In this document: one piece after another, positions 8,350-17,203 of the stretch
How the letters are laid out: each line of letters starts with the position of its first letter
How positions within the stretch are numbered: the stretch's first letter is position 1
Assembly (NCBI RefSeq): GCF_004363215.1
Contig: NZ_SNYS01000005.1
Coordinates: 186,001 to 250,000 of the forward strand
Length of the DNA: 64,000 nt
From: Methanimicrococcus blatticola
GTDB lineage: Archaea; Halobacteriota; Methanosarcinia; Methanosarcinales; Methanosarcinaceae
Reading direction: 5' to 3'
Notes under the pieces: model-generated
Seen by the model: only the letters and a program-made list of their open reading frames with translations
The model's database searches: none
What the model was told of the DNA's origin: nothing
Position numbers and translations under genes: made by a program

Positions 8350-9021
8350 TTCAAATATTACTCCATTTTCAACATATTTCCAAAAATTTACATTCTTTTT
8401 TAAAAAACATAAAGCAGAAATTCGTTTTTTTGAATTTACTAAAATCCGGTGATTGTTGCGGCCGGCGGCGTGATGTTGTGAGTGGCAGCGGTGTCGGCAA
8501 GATAACAGCGAACAGAAACGGTAAGGTAGCGGCGGCAAACAGAAACAGCAAGGTAGCGGCGGCAAGCAAACCGGCAAGGTAACAGTACCCACGTTCGCGA
8601 AGCGAACGGATGTGATAAGAAAGAGCGGATGCACGCAGCAGCAAAAACAGACACAGCAAAGCAAACCGGCGCAGCAGCAAAAACAGACACAGCAAAGCAA
8701 ACCGGCGCAGCAGCAAAAACAGACGCAGCAGAGCAGACAGGAGCAACAATATAGGCAGGCGCAGCAGAGTGGAGGCATTAATACAAAACAGATGTAAATA
8801 GATGGAGTTAAGTTGAGAAACTGTTTTCGTTTTTTGCTGTATCGGCCGGGTACGAATCCGCAAATTTCCGTTTTCTCATTTCATTCGAAAACGAAAATTA
8901 GCGGTCGGTTGATTCGGATTTAGTTATCAGTTCTGCTGCTATTTGTTTTTGAAAAAATGAAAAAAGAAAAGTGAGTCGTTTTTTATTTTAATTTGCTGTT
9001 CGTTTTCGTTTTTCGAAGAGT
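8350..9021. other. Repeat-bearing intergenic region
   Basis: Contains repeat element copy 1 (separate entry, about 8500-8745). Long frames on both strands (Cys-rich or Gln-rich translations) are produced by the CAG-rich repeat itself and lack start signals; I do not call genes. The right part is AT-rich with no feature I can name. Confidence 0.55.
8500..8745 (+). repeat. Dispersed CAG-rich/hairpin repeat, copy 1
   Basis: The left part has repeated GGTAGCGGCGGC-type units. The centre (8589-8626) is a conserved 38-base block containing a 7-bp hairpin CGTTCGC-gaa-GCGAACG. The right part is a 36-base tandem repeat (8635-8670, 8671-8706 exact, third partial copy to about 8740) built from CAGCAGCAAAAACAGACA and related words. 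A homologous copy lies inverted at 39705-39960. Confidence 0.8.
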
Positions 9022-9441
9022 TTACTCATACGGGTAAACGTAAATATCAAACGGCTGTTCGATCATATTCGGCTCCAGACGGAATATTGTTTTGGAAACA
9101 TAATCGCCTTCGGTGGCATTTCCGTCTCCGTCCATGTCGACCAGTGCGGTAATTGTGTAGATTCCTTTCGGGTTCAGCGTGTGAGTATGAGTCATCTTGT
9201 ATGTGTAATTCGCTTTGGAACCGTTTTCGAGTATCATTTGTTCCATAGTGACACGATTTTCAGAATCAGTCATGTCAACCAATTCAATATAAATTTTAGA
9301 ATTATCAAAAGGCTGAGATCCGTCTTCCGCCATAATCTTTCCTTCGATAATATATTCTTTCGCGCCCAAACAACCAAACGCGGTCGCAGTCAAAACCAAA
9401 CATAAAAAAATGCCGAACAAAAGTTTTCTTTTCCCTTTCAT
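9022..9441 (-). CDS. Predicted lipoprotein with an extracytoplasmic beta-type domain
   Basis: A 139-residue protein with a basic N terminus (MKGKRKLL), a hydrophobic segment and a lipobox-like TAFGC, so Cys at about residue 24 could carry the lipid anchor. The mature part reads like a small beta-sandwich (IIEGKIMAEDGSQPF..KIYIELVDM) ending with a DMDGDGNATEGD loop that resembles a calcium-binding loop. The ATG is preceded by GGAG. I do not recognise a named family. It may be an envelope protein of a single-gene transcript; the neighbouring CYTH gene lies 43 bases away upstream on the same strand, so the two could be co-transcribed. Confidence 0.6.
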   Translation of the reverse strand: MKGKRKLLFGIFLCLVLTATAFGCLGAKEYIIEGKIMAEDGSQPFDNSKIYIELVDMTDSENRVTMEQMILENGSKANYTYKMTHTHTLNPKGIYTITALVDMDGDGNATEGDYVSKTIFRLEPNMIEQPFDIYVYPYE

Positions 9442-9484
9442 TTAAAACGTTCTCCGATTCATTCAATCCTAAAATATCTTTTAT

Positions 9485-10030
9485 TCAAATTAATCCTTCT
9501 GCTTTTAGAACCATTTCCAAATAGGAATCTGTGATGGAATCCTTTTCAGATAAACCGTATTTTCCTAAAAATTCAAAAATGCGGTCAATTTCATTTTTGA
9601 TTTCCGTTTTATCGGCAGCGTCTCTTAAATTACTTTCAACTTCAACAAATTCTCCGAGCCCTTCGACGCTGTCAAAACCGATAATAAAATCATTCCATGT
9701 GTAAATCTCGCGGCGTTTGTTCACCGCGCCCGACACAAAATAACCGAGCGCGAGAAGGATTTCCTTCATTTCGCCGGCATCAACCGGGCTGTTATATTCC
9801 GGACGTGTTTTTGAAATCGTATCAATTTTCTTTCCTTTGTATGTGATTTCCCCTTCGCCGTTGACAGACCGTATTCGAAGAGCTTCATCCGTTTTTGAAA
9901 AATCGCGTTCATGTGAATTGAAATAAGTATCTTTCTGTTCTTCTGTTCCTGAAAAAACCGCGCCGCATTCAATCAAATCTTTCTTAATTTCAGCATGCGG
10001 GACTTTAATTTTGACTTCAACTTCGTACAT
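9485..10030 (-). CDS. CYTH-domain protein (class IV adenylyl cyclase CyaB-like / triphosphatase fold)
   Basis: A 181-residue protein starting with the CYTH signature MYEVEVKIKV (ExExK, residues 3-7). Further family positions: DTYFNSHERDF, ALRIRS, EITYKGKK, TRPEYNS, KRREIYTW, VEGLGEFVEVES. The fold binds triphosphorylated substrates in a tunnel with divalent metals; archaeal members are often annotated as class IV adenylate cyclase, but triphosphatase activity is equally possible. I chose ATG 10030, since the ExExK motif normally lies within the first ten residues and the upstream extension (MNTFFGY) adds nothing. Upstream lies a 12-base tandem repeat. Confidence 0.88.
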   Translation of the reverse strand: MYEVEVKIKVPHAEIKKDLIECGAVFSGTEEQKDTYFNSHERDFSKTDEALRIRSVNGEGEITYKGKKIDTISKTRPEYNSPVDAGEMKEILLALGYFVSGAVNKRREIYTWNDFIIGFDSVEGLGEFVEVESNLRDAADKTEIKNEIDRIFEFLGKYGLSEKDSITDSYLEMVLKAEGLI

Positions 10031-10092
10031 ATATCCAAAAAAGGTATTCACAGATTAAATAAATTATTGAAAAAGAATCGAGGAAAAGGAGC

Positions 10093-10140
10093 AAAGAGAA
10101 AATCAAAGAGAAAATCAAAGAGAAAATCAAAGAGAAAATC
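10093..10140 (+). repeat. 12-base tandem repeat AAAGAGAAAATC
   Basis: Four exact copies, followed by degenerate units to about 10175. It lies between two minus-strand genes. Confidence 0.85.
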
Positions 10141-10193
10141 AAAGAGAGAAGTAAAAAGAGAAAAGTCAAAGAGGAGAATCGAAGCATAGTGCT

Positions 10194-10232
10194 GAAATTC
10201 ATTTCGTCGGGTTTGTCGTCGAAATGAATTTC
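10194..10232 (-). terminator. Perfect 13-bp hairpin after the TAG-containing gene
   Basis: GAAATTCATTTCG and CGAAATGAATTTC (10194-10206/10220-10232) with a 13-base loop, 21 bases past the TAA of the upstream minus-strand gene. Probable terminator or 3'-end stabiliser. Confidence 0.65.
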
Positions 10233-10253
10233 CCTCACTTTAATTGTTCGATA

Positions 10254-10895
10254 TTACCAGAATTCATACATATTGTATATCATTCCCATTTTTTCATAGT
10301 CTTCCCCGAGATTCAACTCAAAGAAATAACGGTCAACCCCGGATTTGTTCGTCGACCCTGTCATGTCAACGTACATGGTTTGCCCGTCTTCCAACGCGAA
10401 AACATTCAAGGTGTGACTTGTTGTATTCTCACCAAAAGTCAGCAGCAGGAAACCGCATTTAATGCCTTTTTGTTCGGCAGCGGCTGTCAAATCTGACGCA
10501 TAATTCACACAGACGTATTCATTTGGAATGTAAATGTTTTGATCTGTTAAATCATCCTACAAAAATTGACAAACTTCTTTTTTTGATTTATTTTCTGCGT
10601 TTTCATTCCGTGTTAAGGAAACATATGAGTTATCCGGATAAACGACAACATACCGCTGCTCGTCTTCCGTGAAGTAAACATTTTGTGTATAATAATTTGT
10701 TATTTCATATTCATCGTCTTGATTTTCTTCGTTCTCCCTGTTTGTTTGAATATATTCTGATTCATATTCTGATTCATTTGTTCCGTCGTTTATTTCTCTG
10801 GCAGTAGCAGTGCTTGAAAAACACAAACCTGTTGCCAACATCAATACAACAACCACGCGAATAATTGATTTGCTGTTTTTACCAACGAATGTCAT
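10254..10895 (-). CDS. Exported transglutaminase-like protein with an in-frame TAG (candidate pyrrolysine at residue 113)
   Basis: One reading frame of 213 residues runs from ATG 10895 to TAA 10254, broken only by TAG at 10557-10559 (residue 113). Residues 1-30 are a signal peptide (IIRVVVVLMLATGLCFSS); an acidic linker follows. After the TAG the frame continues DDLTDQNIYIPNEYVCVNYASD, then HTLNVF and MYVDMTG, the Cys-His-Asp order of transglutaminase-like proteins (Cys129, His161, Asp177). All three lie after the TAG, so termination there would leave a protein without a catalytic domain. No annotated gene in this window uses TAG as its stop. Start context is good (GGGAG, TATA box near 10946). 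Alternatives: a nonsense pseudogene, or a stop with leaky read-through. Confidence 0.75.
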
Positions 10896-10945
10896 GATGT
10901 AACTCCCTGTAATTTAGTCCCATCAATTAAATCTCGTTCGTTCAT

Positions 10946-10953
10946 CTATATAG
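10946..10953 (-). promoter_or_regulatory. TATA box of the TAG-containing gene
   Basis: CTATATAG on the minus strand, about 22 bases upstream of an expected start near 10924, giving a leader of about 29 bases with a GGGAG ribosome binding site. Confidence 0.5.
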
Positions 10954-11470
10954 ATTAATCGCTCAAAGCTATAGTTTGTTAAAATTTTCAGTATGTCTAT
11001 AGATAGCTAATGAATCTAAATATACAACTTCTTCTATTTGGTTATATTTGTTATTATAAAAATAATTACAATTCAATAGTCGTATATCATTTCAAAAACA
11101 GAATTGAAAGAGATTCTACTTTATTATTAATGATATAAATGACATAGTTGCTGTTTTTCAAGAGAACTCACATAAAAAGTGCACGCTTCGTCCCACATTC
11201 GAAAATATTTTCCATGAAAATATTTGATTTCAGAATCAATTTTTTAAATACCAGCTATAATTTAAAAAACAGTTTAATTTAAAAAATAAAAATTGAAATT
11301 AAAAAATAAAAATTAAAAAAAATAAAAATTAAATAAAATTAAAAACTGAAATCAAAATTAAAAGATATTAAAAATAAAAAATGAAAAGAGAAAAAAGAAA
11401 ACTAAAAAAGAAATTAAAAGAAAAAAAGAAACTAAAATGAAATTAAAGTAAAATAAGTAAAAAGAATCAA
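10954..11470. other. AT-rich intergenic region downstream of scpB
   Basis: No gene visible. The part from about 11260 to 11460 is an extreme A-rich tract on the plus strand (repeated AAAATTAAAA-type words), T-rich on the minus strand, where it follows the scpB terminator hairpin. Confidence 0.55.
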
Positions 11471-11492
11471 AATAAGGCTTTAACGCCTTATT
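11471..11492 (-). terminator. Terminator overlapping the scpB stop codon
   Basis: Perfect 8-bp hairpin AATAAGGC/GCCTTATT with a 6-base loop; the scpB TAA (11488-11490) lies inside the stem. A long T-rich tract follows on the minus strand. Confidence 0.7.
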
Positions 11493-12699
11493 CTGATTGA
11501 ATTTCATCATCCTTTTTTTGTTCTTTTTTACCGTCGGCTTTTTCGGATTTATCGATTTCACGAAGCCCGCCAATCACGGCATCATATTTTTCACAAACGC
11601 GTTTAATCAAATTACCGGACTGGCTTTTATGCGTCGGGAAAGACACCTCGCCTTTCTTGACCTTTTTGCCGCTGCCGGATGTGCCGTAATCCGGAGAGAC
11701 GACAACACCGTCAACAGAAAGTCCGATCCCGAGTTCACCGAGAATTTTGGCCGACATTTCGGTTGCGGGACTGGCTTTGGATTTCACCATTAACGCTTTG
11801 TTGCGGTAAATTTCCTGAAGCTCTTTTAAATCGTTGAGATTTTCTTCTTTTTTGGATAATTTTCCGAAGCGCGTAAAGTCTTCGCCGAGTTCTTTTTCAA
11901 TCAGATGAATATCTTCAATCAAATCACTGAACGTGGTTGACGACATTTCTAAAACGGTGCCGCCGTATGGCGGATTGTTTTCCCTGAGTTTATCTGCGTA
12001 GCCTTTTGCCATCACCAAAACATCGGTTTCTTCCAAGATCTGCAAGTCATTTTCAGACGGCTGATAAGGATTCACAACTTTATAATTCGTAATGCCGCAC
12101 ATACGCATCAGCGATTCATACATTTCAGTAACCGCCAATCTTTTTCGGGACGCGAAGCTTGAAATGTCGCTTTGTCCGCCTTGCGCGCGGTAAATTTCAA
12201 CCATTTTATTTCTGACATCCGCTGAATCATTCGACGCGATTCCGAAATATTCGGCAAATAATTTAGTGGTTGTCATCATCTTCGTACGGCCGTGCGGTTT
12301 AAGATCGATTAAGCCGCGCTCATAAAGTTCGTTGATATGATCATACGCGTTTCCGCCGCGCATTTCAACGACTTCCGCTTTTGTAATCGGTTGATGATAA
12401 GCAATAATTGAAAGTGTTTTCAACTGCGGTGATGTCAGTTCTTTCGGGGCGACATCTTTGACTTTTTCCGCAAATTCCGGTTTAATCTGCATCACAAAAC
12501 GACCGGCCAAATCAGCGATTTCAATGCCCGATCCGCGCGCCGCATAATCATCCTTTAATTCAGCGACAAGACGCGTAATTTCCTTCTTGGAAAGACCTGA
12601 AATTTTCATCAGAGTTTCTGCCGTCACCGTGCTGCCGGCAGCAAATAAGGCGGCTTCAATAATTTGTTTTGCAGTGTTTTCCTCTGTCATAATACTCAT
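11488..12699 (-). CDS. scpB: Segregation and condensation protein ScpB
   Basis: Kleisin-interacting winged-helix subunit of the SMC condensin. The N-terminal 190 residues carry the ScpB pattern: QIIEAALFAAGSTVTAETLMKISGLSKKEI, FVMQIKPEFAEKV, LSPQ-like LTSPQLKTLSIIAYHQPITKAEVVEMRGG and LYERGLIDLKPHGR. The protein (403 residues) is about twice the usual bacterial length; the C-terminal 200 residues are charged and end in a KK/DE-rich tail, probably lineage-specific. ATG 12699 is taken as the start; ATG 12690 is also possible, and the upstream TTG is unlikely. It lies 20 bases after scpA in the same operon and ends in a terminator hairpin. Confidence 0.9.
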   Translation of the reverse strand: MSIMTEENTAKQIIEAALFAAGSTVTAETLMKISGLSKKEITRLVAELKDDYAARGSGIEIADLAGRFVMQIKPEFAEKVKDVAPKELTSPQLKTLSIIAYHQPITKAEVVEMRGGNAYDHINELYERGLIDLKPHGRTKMMTTTKLFAEYFGIASNDSADVRNKMVEIYRAQGGQSDISSFASRKRLAVTEMYESLMRMCGITNYKVVNPYQPSENDLQILEETDVLVMAKGYADKLRENNPPYGGTVLEMSSTTFSDLIEDIHLIEKELGEDFTRFGKLSKKEENLNDLKELQEIYRNKALMVKSKASPATEMSAKILGELGIGLSVDGVVVSPDYGTSGSGKKVKKGEVSFPTHKSQSGNLIKRVCEKYDAVIGGLREIDKSEKADGKKEQKKDDEIQSE

Positions 12700-12719
12700 C
12701 AGATTCAAATCAAATGTTT

Positions 12720-13622
12720 TTATTCACCGTATTTCTCCGGTGTTTCAGGCATGTCTGATACTTTGTCTAAAAAGGCAGCGTCAAACGGATAAATGTAAAG
12801 CGTTTCGTAAATTTTTTCCTGATAAAGCATGATTTCCTTCATTGCCGCCAGGAACAAAAGCGTAATATAATCCATAATTCTGTCCGCGCCGTCGAGTTTG
12901 AAAATATCTTCCAGCGTGACATATTCTTGTTTCTTGAAGAATTCCCTTAATAAATCTGCCAGCGTTCCCGTTCTTTTCAAAATCGCTTCATCGTGCGCGA
13001 TGTTCATCACATCTTCCGTTGTCAATTCAACGTCAATGTAGCGGCGGGAACTTTCTGCCCGCATATGTTCTCTTCTTTTGACAACATCTTTTTCCGCCTT
13101 TTTCAGCTCGTCAATCAATTCTTTAAGCGTCACGGGACGGCGCGCAGATCTTCTGACCGGGAGAAGCGGCATATTGAATTCGTTGATATCGAACTCTTCT
13201 TCATAATTCTCTTCTTCCTCATAAAGGTCTTCTAAAATTTCTTCTTCTTCCACAAACAAACCGGTGGATTTCATACGGAGCAAAACACAAGAATAAAGAA
13301 GCGTGCGGCCCGAAATTCGAAGATCCATTTGCTGAAGTTCTTCAATTTTGTTGAGGAATGTATCTGTGACATGAACAATATCAATGTTCCACGGATCGAT
13401 TTTGCCGTTTTTGGCAAGCTCGACAAGAATTTCAATCGGTTCGTTGCCGATGAAAGAGGCAAAGTCCAGTGCCTCCACGTCAATACCGCTTTCGGTTAAG
13501 CTGTCACCGAGGGAATCAATAAAATAAGATTTTGCATTTTCGTTTTTCATAAAATCGCCGGATTTACTGTCGGATGCATCTAATCCGTCATCATTTATAA
13601 TTGAGTCGATTTCAGAGCTCAT
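12720..13622 (-). CDS. scpA: Segregation and condensation protein ScpA (kleisin)
   Basis: Kleisin that bridges the SMC heads, 300 residues. After a 50-residue low-complexity acidic start comes the ScpA core: PIEILVELAKNGKIDPWNIDIVHVTDTFLNKIEEL, ISGRTLLYSCVLLRMKS, an acidic linker (EEEEILEDLYEEEENYEEE), and the C-terminal winged helix with FKLDGADRIMDYITLLFLAAMKEIMLYQEKIYETLYIYPF. The ATG overlaps the SMC stop (ATGA), so translation is coupled. The extra N-terminal region compared with bacterial ScpA may be an archaeal feature. Confidence 0.92.
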   Translation of the reverse strand: MSSEIDSIINDDGLDASDSKSGDFMKNENAKSYFIDSLGDSLTESGIDVEALDFASFIGNEPIEILVELAKNGKIDPWNIDIVHVTDTFLNKIEELQQMDLRISGRTLLYSCVLLRMKSTGLFVEEEEILEDLYEEEENYEEEFDINEFNMPLLPVRRSARRPVTLKELIDELKKAEKDVVKRREHMRAESSRRYIDVELTTEDVMNIAHDEAILKRTGTLADLLREFFKKQEYVTLEDIFKLDGADRIMDYITLLFLAAMKEIMLYQEKIYETLYIYPFDAAFLDKVSDMPETPEKYGE

Positions 13623-16600
13623 GGGGATTTAACTCCTGTGATGCTGGTATTTCCTTCAAGCTGCGTGACACCGATGATTCTGTCAGACTGTTCCAGCATC
13701 GGTTTACGAAGAGAAATCACAATAAACTGCGCGACTTTCGCCGACTTTTCAACACGCTCGGCGACTCTTTCCACATTCCAGCCGTCCAGGTTCTGATCGA
13801 CTTCATCGAAAACATAGAACGGCGCCGGCCTGTATCCCTGAATTGCGATGATAAACGCAAGGGCGGTTAAACTTTTTTCGCCGCCTGACATGGCTTCCAA
13901 ACGCAAAATATTTTTGCCCTTGGGCTGCGCGTGAAGCGTCATGCCGCCGGCAAACGGATCATTCGGATTTTCTAAAATCAACTCACCGTGACCGTCGGCC
14001 AATTCGAAGAACACCTGCGTGAAATTTTCATTAATACCGTTGTACGCTTCCATAAACGTGTCACGCTTTAATTTTTCGTATTGGTCGATACGCGTCAGCA
14101 ATTCTTCACGCTCATTAAACAGCGTATCGCGGCGGCCGACCAATTCTTCCTGCCGCTCATTTACCGCGTCATATTCTTCAATGGCGCGCATGTTGACCGG
14201 CTCTAAGGCCTGCATTTCCTTTTCCAAGGATTCAATTGTAATGTAAACGGTTTGATAAGAGGGAATATCTTCGTCAGCGCCGGCTTCATCCAAACCGCGG
14301 TCTCTGACTTCAGCGGACAAATCAATGTATTGCTTTTCAAGCGTTTGTTTCGTGAGGAAACAAGCGTCTTTGTGGCGTTTGACTTCTTCATAAGAGAAGC
14401 GGATCTTTTCGGATTTCTTGCGCGCGTCGTCCGCTTTTTGTTCCAAAGCTTCTCTTCTCTCACGAAGTTCTTTTAATTCGTTTGTAATCTCAAGTTCGCG
14501 CGCTTCATTCGCTTTTTTCTGTTCTTCAAACCCGTCAATTTCGGTTTGAAGCGCGGCGATGTTATCTTTACCGGTGCGTTTCTTTTCTTCCAGCTCTTCG
14601 ATTTCCGCTTTTGTTTCGTTAATCACTTCTTCAGCGTGCTGCTTGGCAAGCTCAATCGCGTTCATATCGGATTTGATGTCGCCGAGACGCTCTTTCAAAC
14701 GCTGGATTTCATCGTCAATGCGCTGCGCTTTTCTGCGGAATTCTTCCAATTCGGGATTGTTGAGTTCAGCTTCAATCTTTTGAATTTCCGCTTCAAGCTC
14801 CTTTTGAATCTCTTCTTTGGCAAGGCGCTTTTCAATAACTTCATTCATTTCCTTTTTCAGCTGCTCGCGTTCAACGCCGAGCGCGTCCAAACTGCTCTGT
14901 TTGGCATCCAGAATTTCAGAAAGGCGGCTTTCACGGTCTTTAATTTCTTCAATGCGCATTTCCATTTTTGAAATTTCATTCGTAATCGCGGTAATTCTTT
15001 TGGTTGCGGTGCTGATTTTGGTATCCAAATCATCCAATTTGTTAATCAATTCACCGCGCTTCACGTAAACGGCACGGATTTCATTGCCGAGCGTATCCAA
15101 CCGATCACGCTCAGACGCTGCAAATGAAATGCGTGATTTCTGCGCGGTTGATCCGCCAATCATCGCGCCGCTCTTTTCAAGCGTATCGCCGTCAAGCGTC
15201 ACCATTCTGTGTCTTCCAAGAGAACGGCGCGCGTTTTCAAGCGTATCAATAATAACGGTATCTCTGAAAACATACCAGAAAGCCGGTTCGTATTCCGGTT
15301 CATAATCAATCAAATCGACCGCGTAACCGACAAAACCGGGAATATGGCTCAAGTCCTGCAAATGTCTGCGCTGCTCCATTTTATTCAGCGGCAAAAACGT
15401 TGCGCGCCCGAGATTCTTGCGCTTCAGATAATTGATTGCGTGTTCCGCGTCAGCATCCGTTTCAACAAGAATGGCCTGCATTTTGCCGCCGGCCGCAATC
15501 TCAAGCGCTTTTGCGTATTCCTGATCCGCGCGTCCCAAATTGGCGACCGCGCCGATAATGCCGTATAATTCTTCGCGTTTGGAGGCTTTGAGAATTTCTT
15601 CAACCGCGTGAGAATAAGTGCTGCCCACTTCGGTTGCACGGACACGCGCTTCAATAACGCCGAATTCCCGCTCTTTATCGGAAACGCCTGTTTCTAATTG
15701 TTTCTTCTCATCTGACATGCGTTTATGAGCGGATTCCAAGTCGTCAATGTCTTTTTTGAGTTTATCGGCTTCATCCTGTAATTTTGAAATTTCATATTCC
15801 GCGACTTTCGTATCGCTTTCCGCGTTTTTCGCATTGTCCTTGGCTTCGGTAATTTCATCTTCAATGTCTTTGATTTCCGAGGCTTTGCGGCGCAATCCGT
15901 CTGTTAAGCGGTCTTCATCGCGAATGAGCTGGTTTTTCTCATTTTTGAGCTCTTCCAATTCTTCTCTCTTTTTGTTGGAGACCGATGTCTGTTCCGCGAA
16001 TTTTTTATCAATGGCCGCGATTTTGGATGCCAAAACGACTTTTTCCGTATTTCTGTCGGACTGTTCTTTTAAAACGACGTCTTCTTTTCTTTTTTCTTCG
16101 GCAAGCGCGCTGTCATGTTCTTCGATTTCCTTCTTGCGCCCGTCGATTTTAATAAAAAGGTCGCGGCGTTTGGATTCAAAACTATTTTCTTCACGCTCTA
16201 ACACGCCGATGCTTTCCCTGGCGCGTGAGATCTGACCTTTGATTTCTTCGATTTCCGTCTTGATGCGGATTTGCTCATCTTCGCCTTTTTGGCGGATTTC
16301 CACATTCAGCGCGTTTAATTCGGTTTCCGCTTCTGCCTGCTCGGCTTCGCGCTCTTTAATCTTCTCTTCCGTTTCCGCGGCGAGCGTTTCGTATTTTAAG
16401 ATTTCATTTTCGACATTGACCAATTCTGTTTTGGCGTCTTTTAATTTGGATAAAATCAAATACCCTTCATACTTCTGCTTCTGTTCGCGAAGCGTTCTGT
16501 ATTTCATCGCGTGTTCTCTTTCCGATGACAAGCGTTCCAATTGGGCTTTAACTTCTTCAACGATAATATCAATTTTTTCGATTTGCTCTTTGACAATATC

Positions 16601-17152
16601 AAGTTCAGCCAACGATTTTTGTTTCTTTTCATCAAACTCTGAAACGCCGGCGATTTCATCAATGATTTTGCGGCGTTCGGTCGGGCTCATCTTCGCGGTA
16701 ATTTGAGAAATGTCGCCCTGCATAACCACGTTATACCCTTCAGGCGTCACGCCGGCTTTGCCGAGCAATTCATGAACTTCCGTCAAACTCACGGCCTTGC
16801 CGTTGAAATAAAAATAGCTGTAATAACCGGATTTGGTTTGTTTAATTTTTCGGGAAATTTCGAACTCATCCGCTTCAACGGGCGCTTTTCTGTCGGAATT
16901 GTCAAAAGTAATCGTGACTTGAGCGAATTCGGGCTGTTTGGATTTTGCATCGTTGAAAATTAAATCCGTCAATTTTTCGGCGCGCATGGTTTTGGAACCG
17001 GACAAGCCGAGCGCGAAAAGGATCCCGTCAATAATATTGGATTTTCCGCTGCCGTTGGGTCCCGAGATTGCCGTAAATCCCTCATAAAACGGTATCTTTA
17101 CCCGTTTCCCGAAGGATTTAAAGTTGACAAATTCAATTTCTTTTATAAACAC
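13619..17152 (-). CDS. smc: Chromosome partition protein SMC
   Basis: Condensin ATPase of 1177 residues, normal length. N-terminal head has Walker A GPNGSGKSN (about 32-40) and QGDISQITAKMSPTERRKIIDEIAG; two coiled-coil arms flank a hinge near residues 510-650 (IIGAVANLGRADQEYAKALEIAAGG); the C-terminal head has the ABC signature MSGGEKSLTALAF and Walker B PFYVFDEVDQNLD. Start is GTG 17152: an in-frame TAA directly precedes it and GGGAG lies 8-12 bases upstream. Second gene of the operon with an unknown protein upstream and scpA/scpB downstream. Confidence 0.96.
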   Translation of the reverse strand: MFIKEIEFVNFKSFGKRVKIPFYEGFTAISGPNGSGKSNIIDGILFALGLSGSKTMRAEKLTDLIFNDAKSKQPEFAQVTITFDNSDRKAPVEADEFEISRKIKQTKSGYYSYFYFNGKAVSLTEVHELLGKAGVTPEGYNVVMQGDISQITAKMSPTERRKIIDEIAGVSEFDEKKQKSLAELDIVKEQIEKIDIIVEEVKAQLERLSSEREHAMKYRTLREQKQKYEGYLILSKLKDAKTELVNVENEILKYETLAAETEEKIKEREAEQAEAETELNALNVEIRQKGEDEQIRIKTEIEEIKGQISRARESIGVLEREENSFESKRRDLFIKIDGRKKEIEEHDSALAEEKRKEDVVLKEQSDRNTEKVVLASKIAAIDKKFAEQTSVSNKKREELEELKNEKNQLIRDEDRLTDGLRRKASEIKDIEDEITEAKDNAKNAESDTKVAEYEISKLQDEADKLKKDIDDLESAHKRMSDEKKQLETGVSDKEREFGVIEARVRATEVGSTYSHAVEEILKASKREELYGIIGAVANLGRADQEYAKALEIAAGGKMQAILVETDADAEHAINYLKRKNLGRATFLPLNKMEQRRHLQDLSHIPGFVGYAVDLIDYEPEYEPAFWYVFRDTVIIDTLENARRSLGRHRMVTLDGDTLEKSGAMIGGSTAQKSRISFAASERDRLDTLGNEIRAVYVKRGELINKLDDLDTKISTATKRITAITNEISKMEMRIEEIKDRESRLSEILDAKQSSLDALGVEREQLKKEMNEVIEKRLAKEEIQKELEAEIQKIEAELNNPELEEFRRKAQRIDDEIQRLKERLGDIKSDMNAIELAKQHAEEVINETKAEIEELEEKKRTGKDNIAALQTEIDGFEEQKKANEARELEITNELKELRERREALEQKADDARKKSEKIRFSYEEVKRHKDACFLTKQTLEKQYIDLSAEVRDRGLDEAGADEDIPSYQTVYITIESLEKEMQALEPVNMRAIEEYDAVNERQEELVGRRDTLFNEREELLTRIDQYEKLKRDTFMEAYNGINENFTQVFFELADGHGELILENPNDPFAGGMTLHAQPKGKNILRLEAMSGGEKSLTALAFIIAIQGYRPAPFYVFDEVDQNLDGWNVERVAERVEKSAKVAQFIVISLRKPMLEQSDRIIGVTQLEGNTSITGVKSP

Positions 17153-17203
17153 TTATTTATCTCCCGCAGGTGATTTTTCAAACGCGCTCATCCTTAATTT
17201 TGA

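Noticed and set aside
8302-8863. Long Cys-, Leu- or Gln-rich frames on both strands
   Set aside because: They translate a CAG-rich tandem repeat, lack ribosome binding sites and do not share a frame outside the conserved core with the second repeat copy, so I do not call genes.
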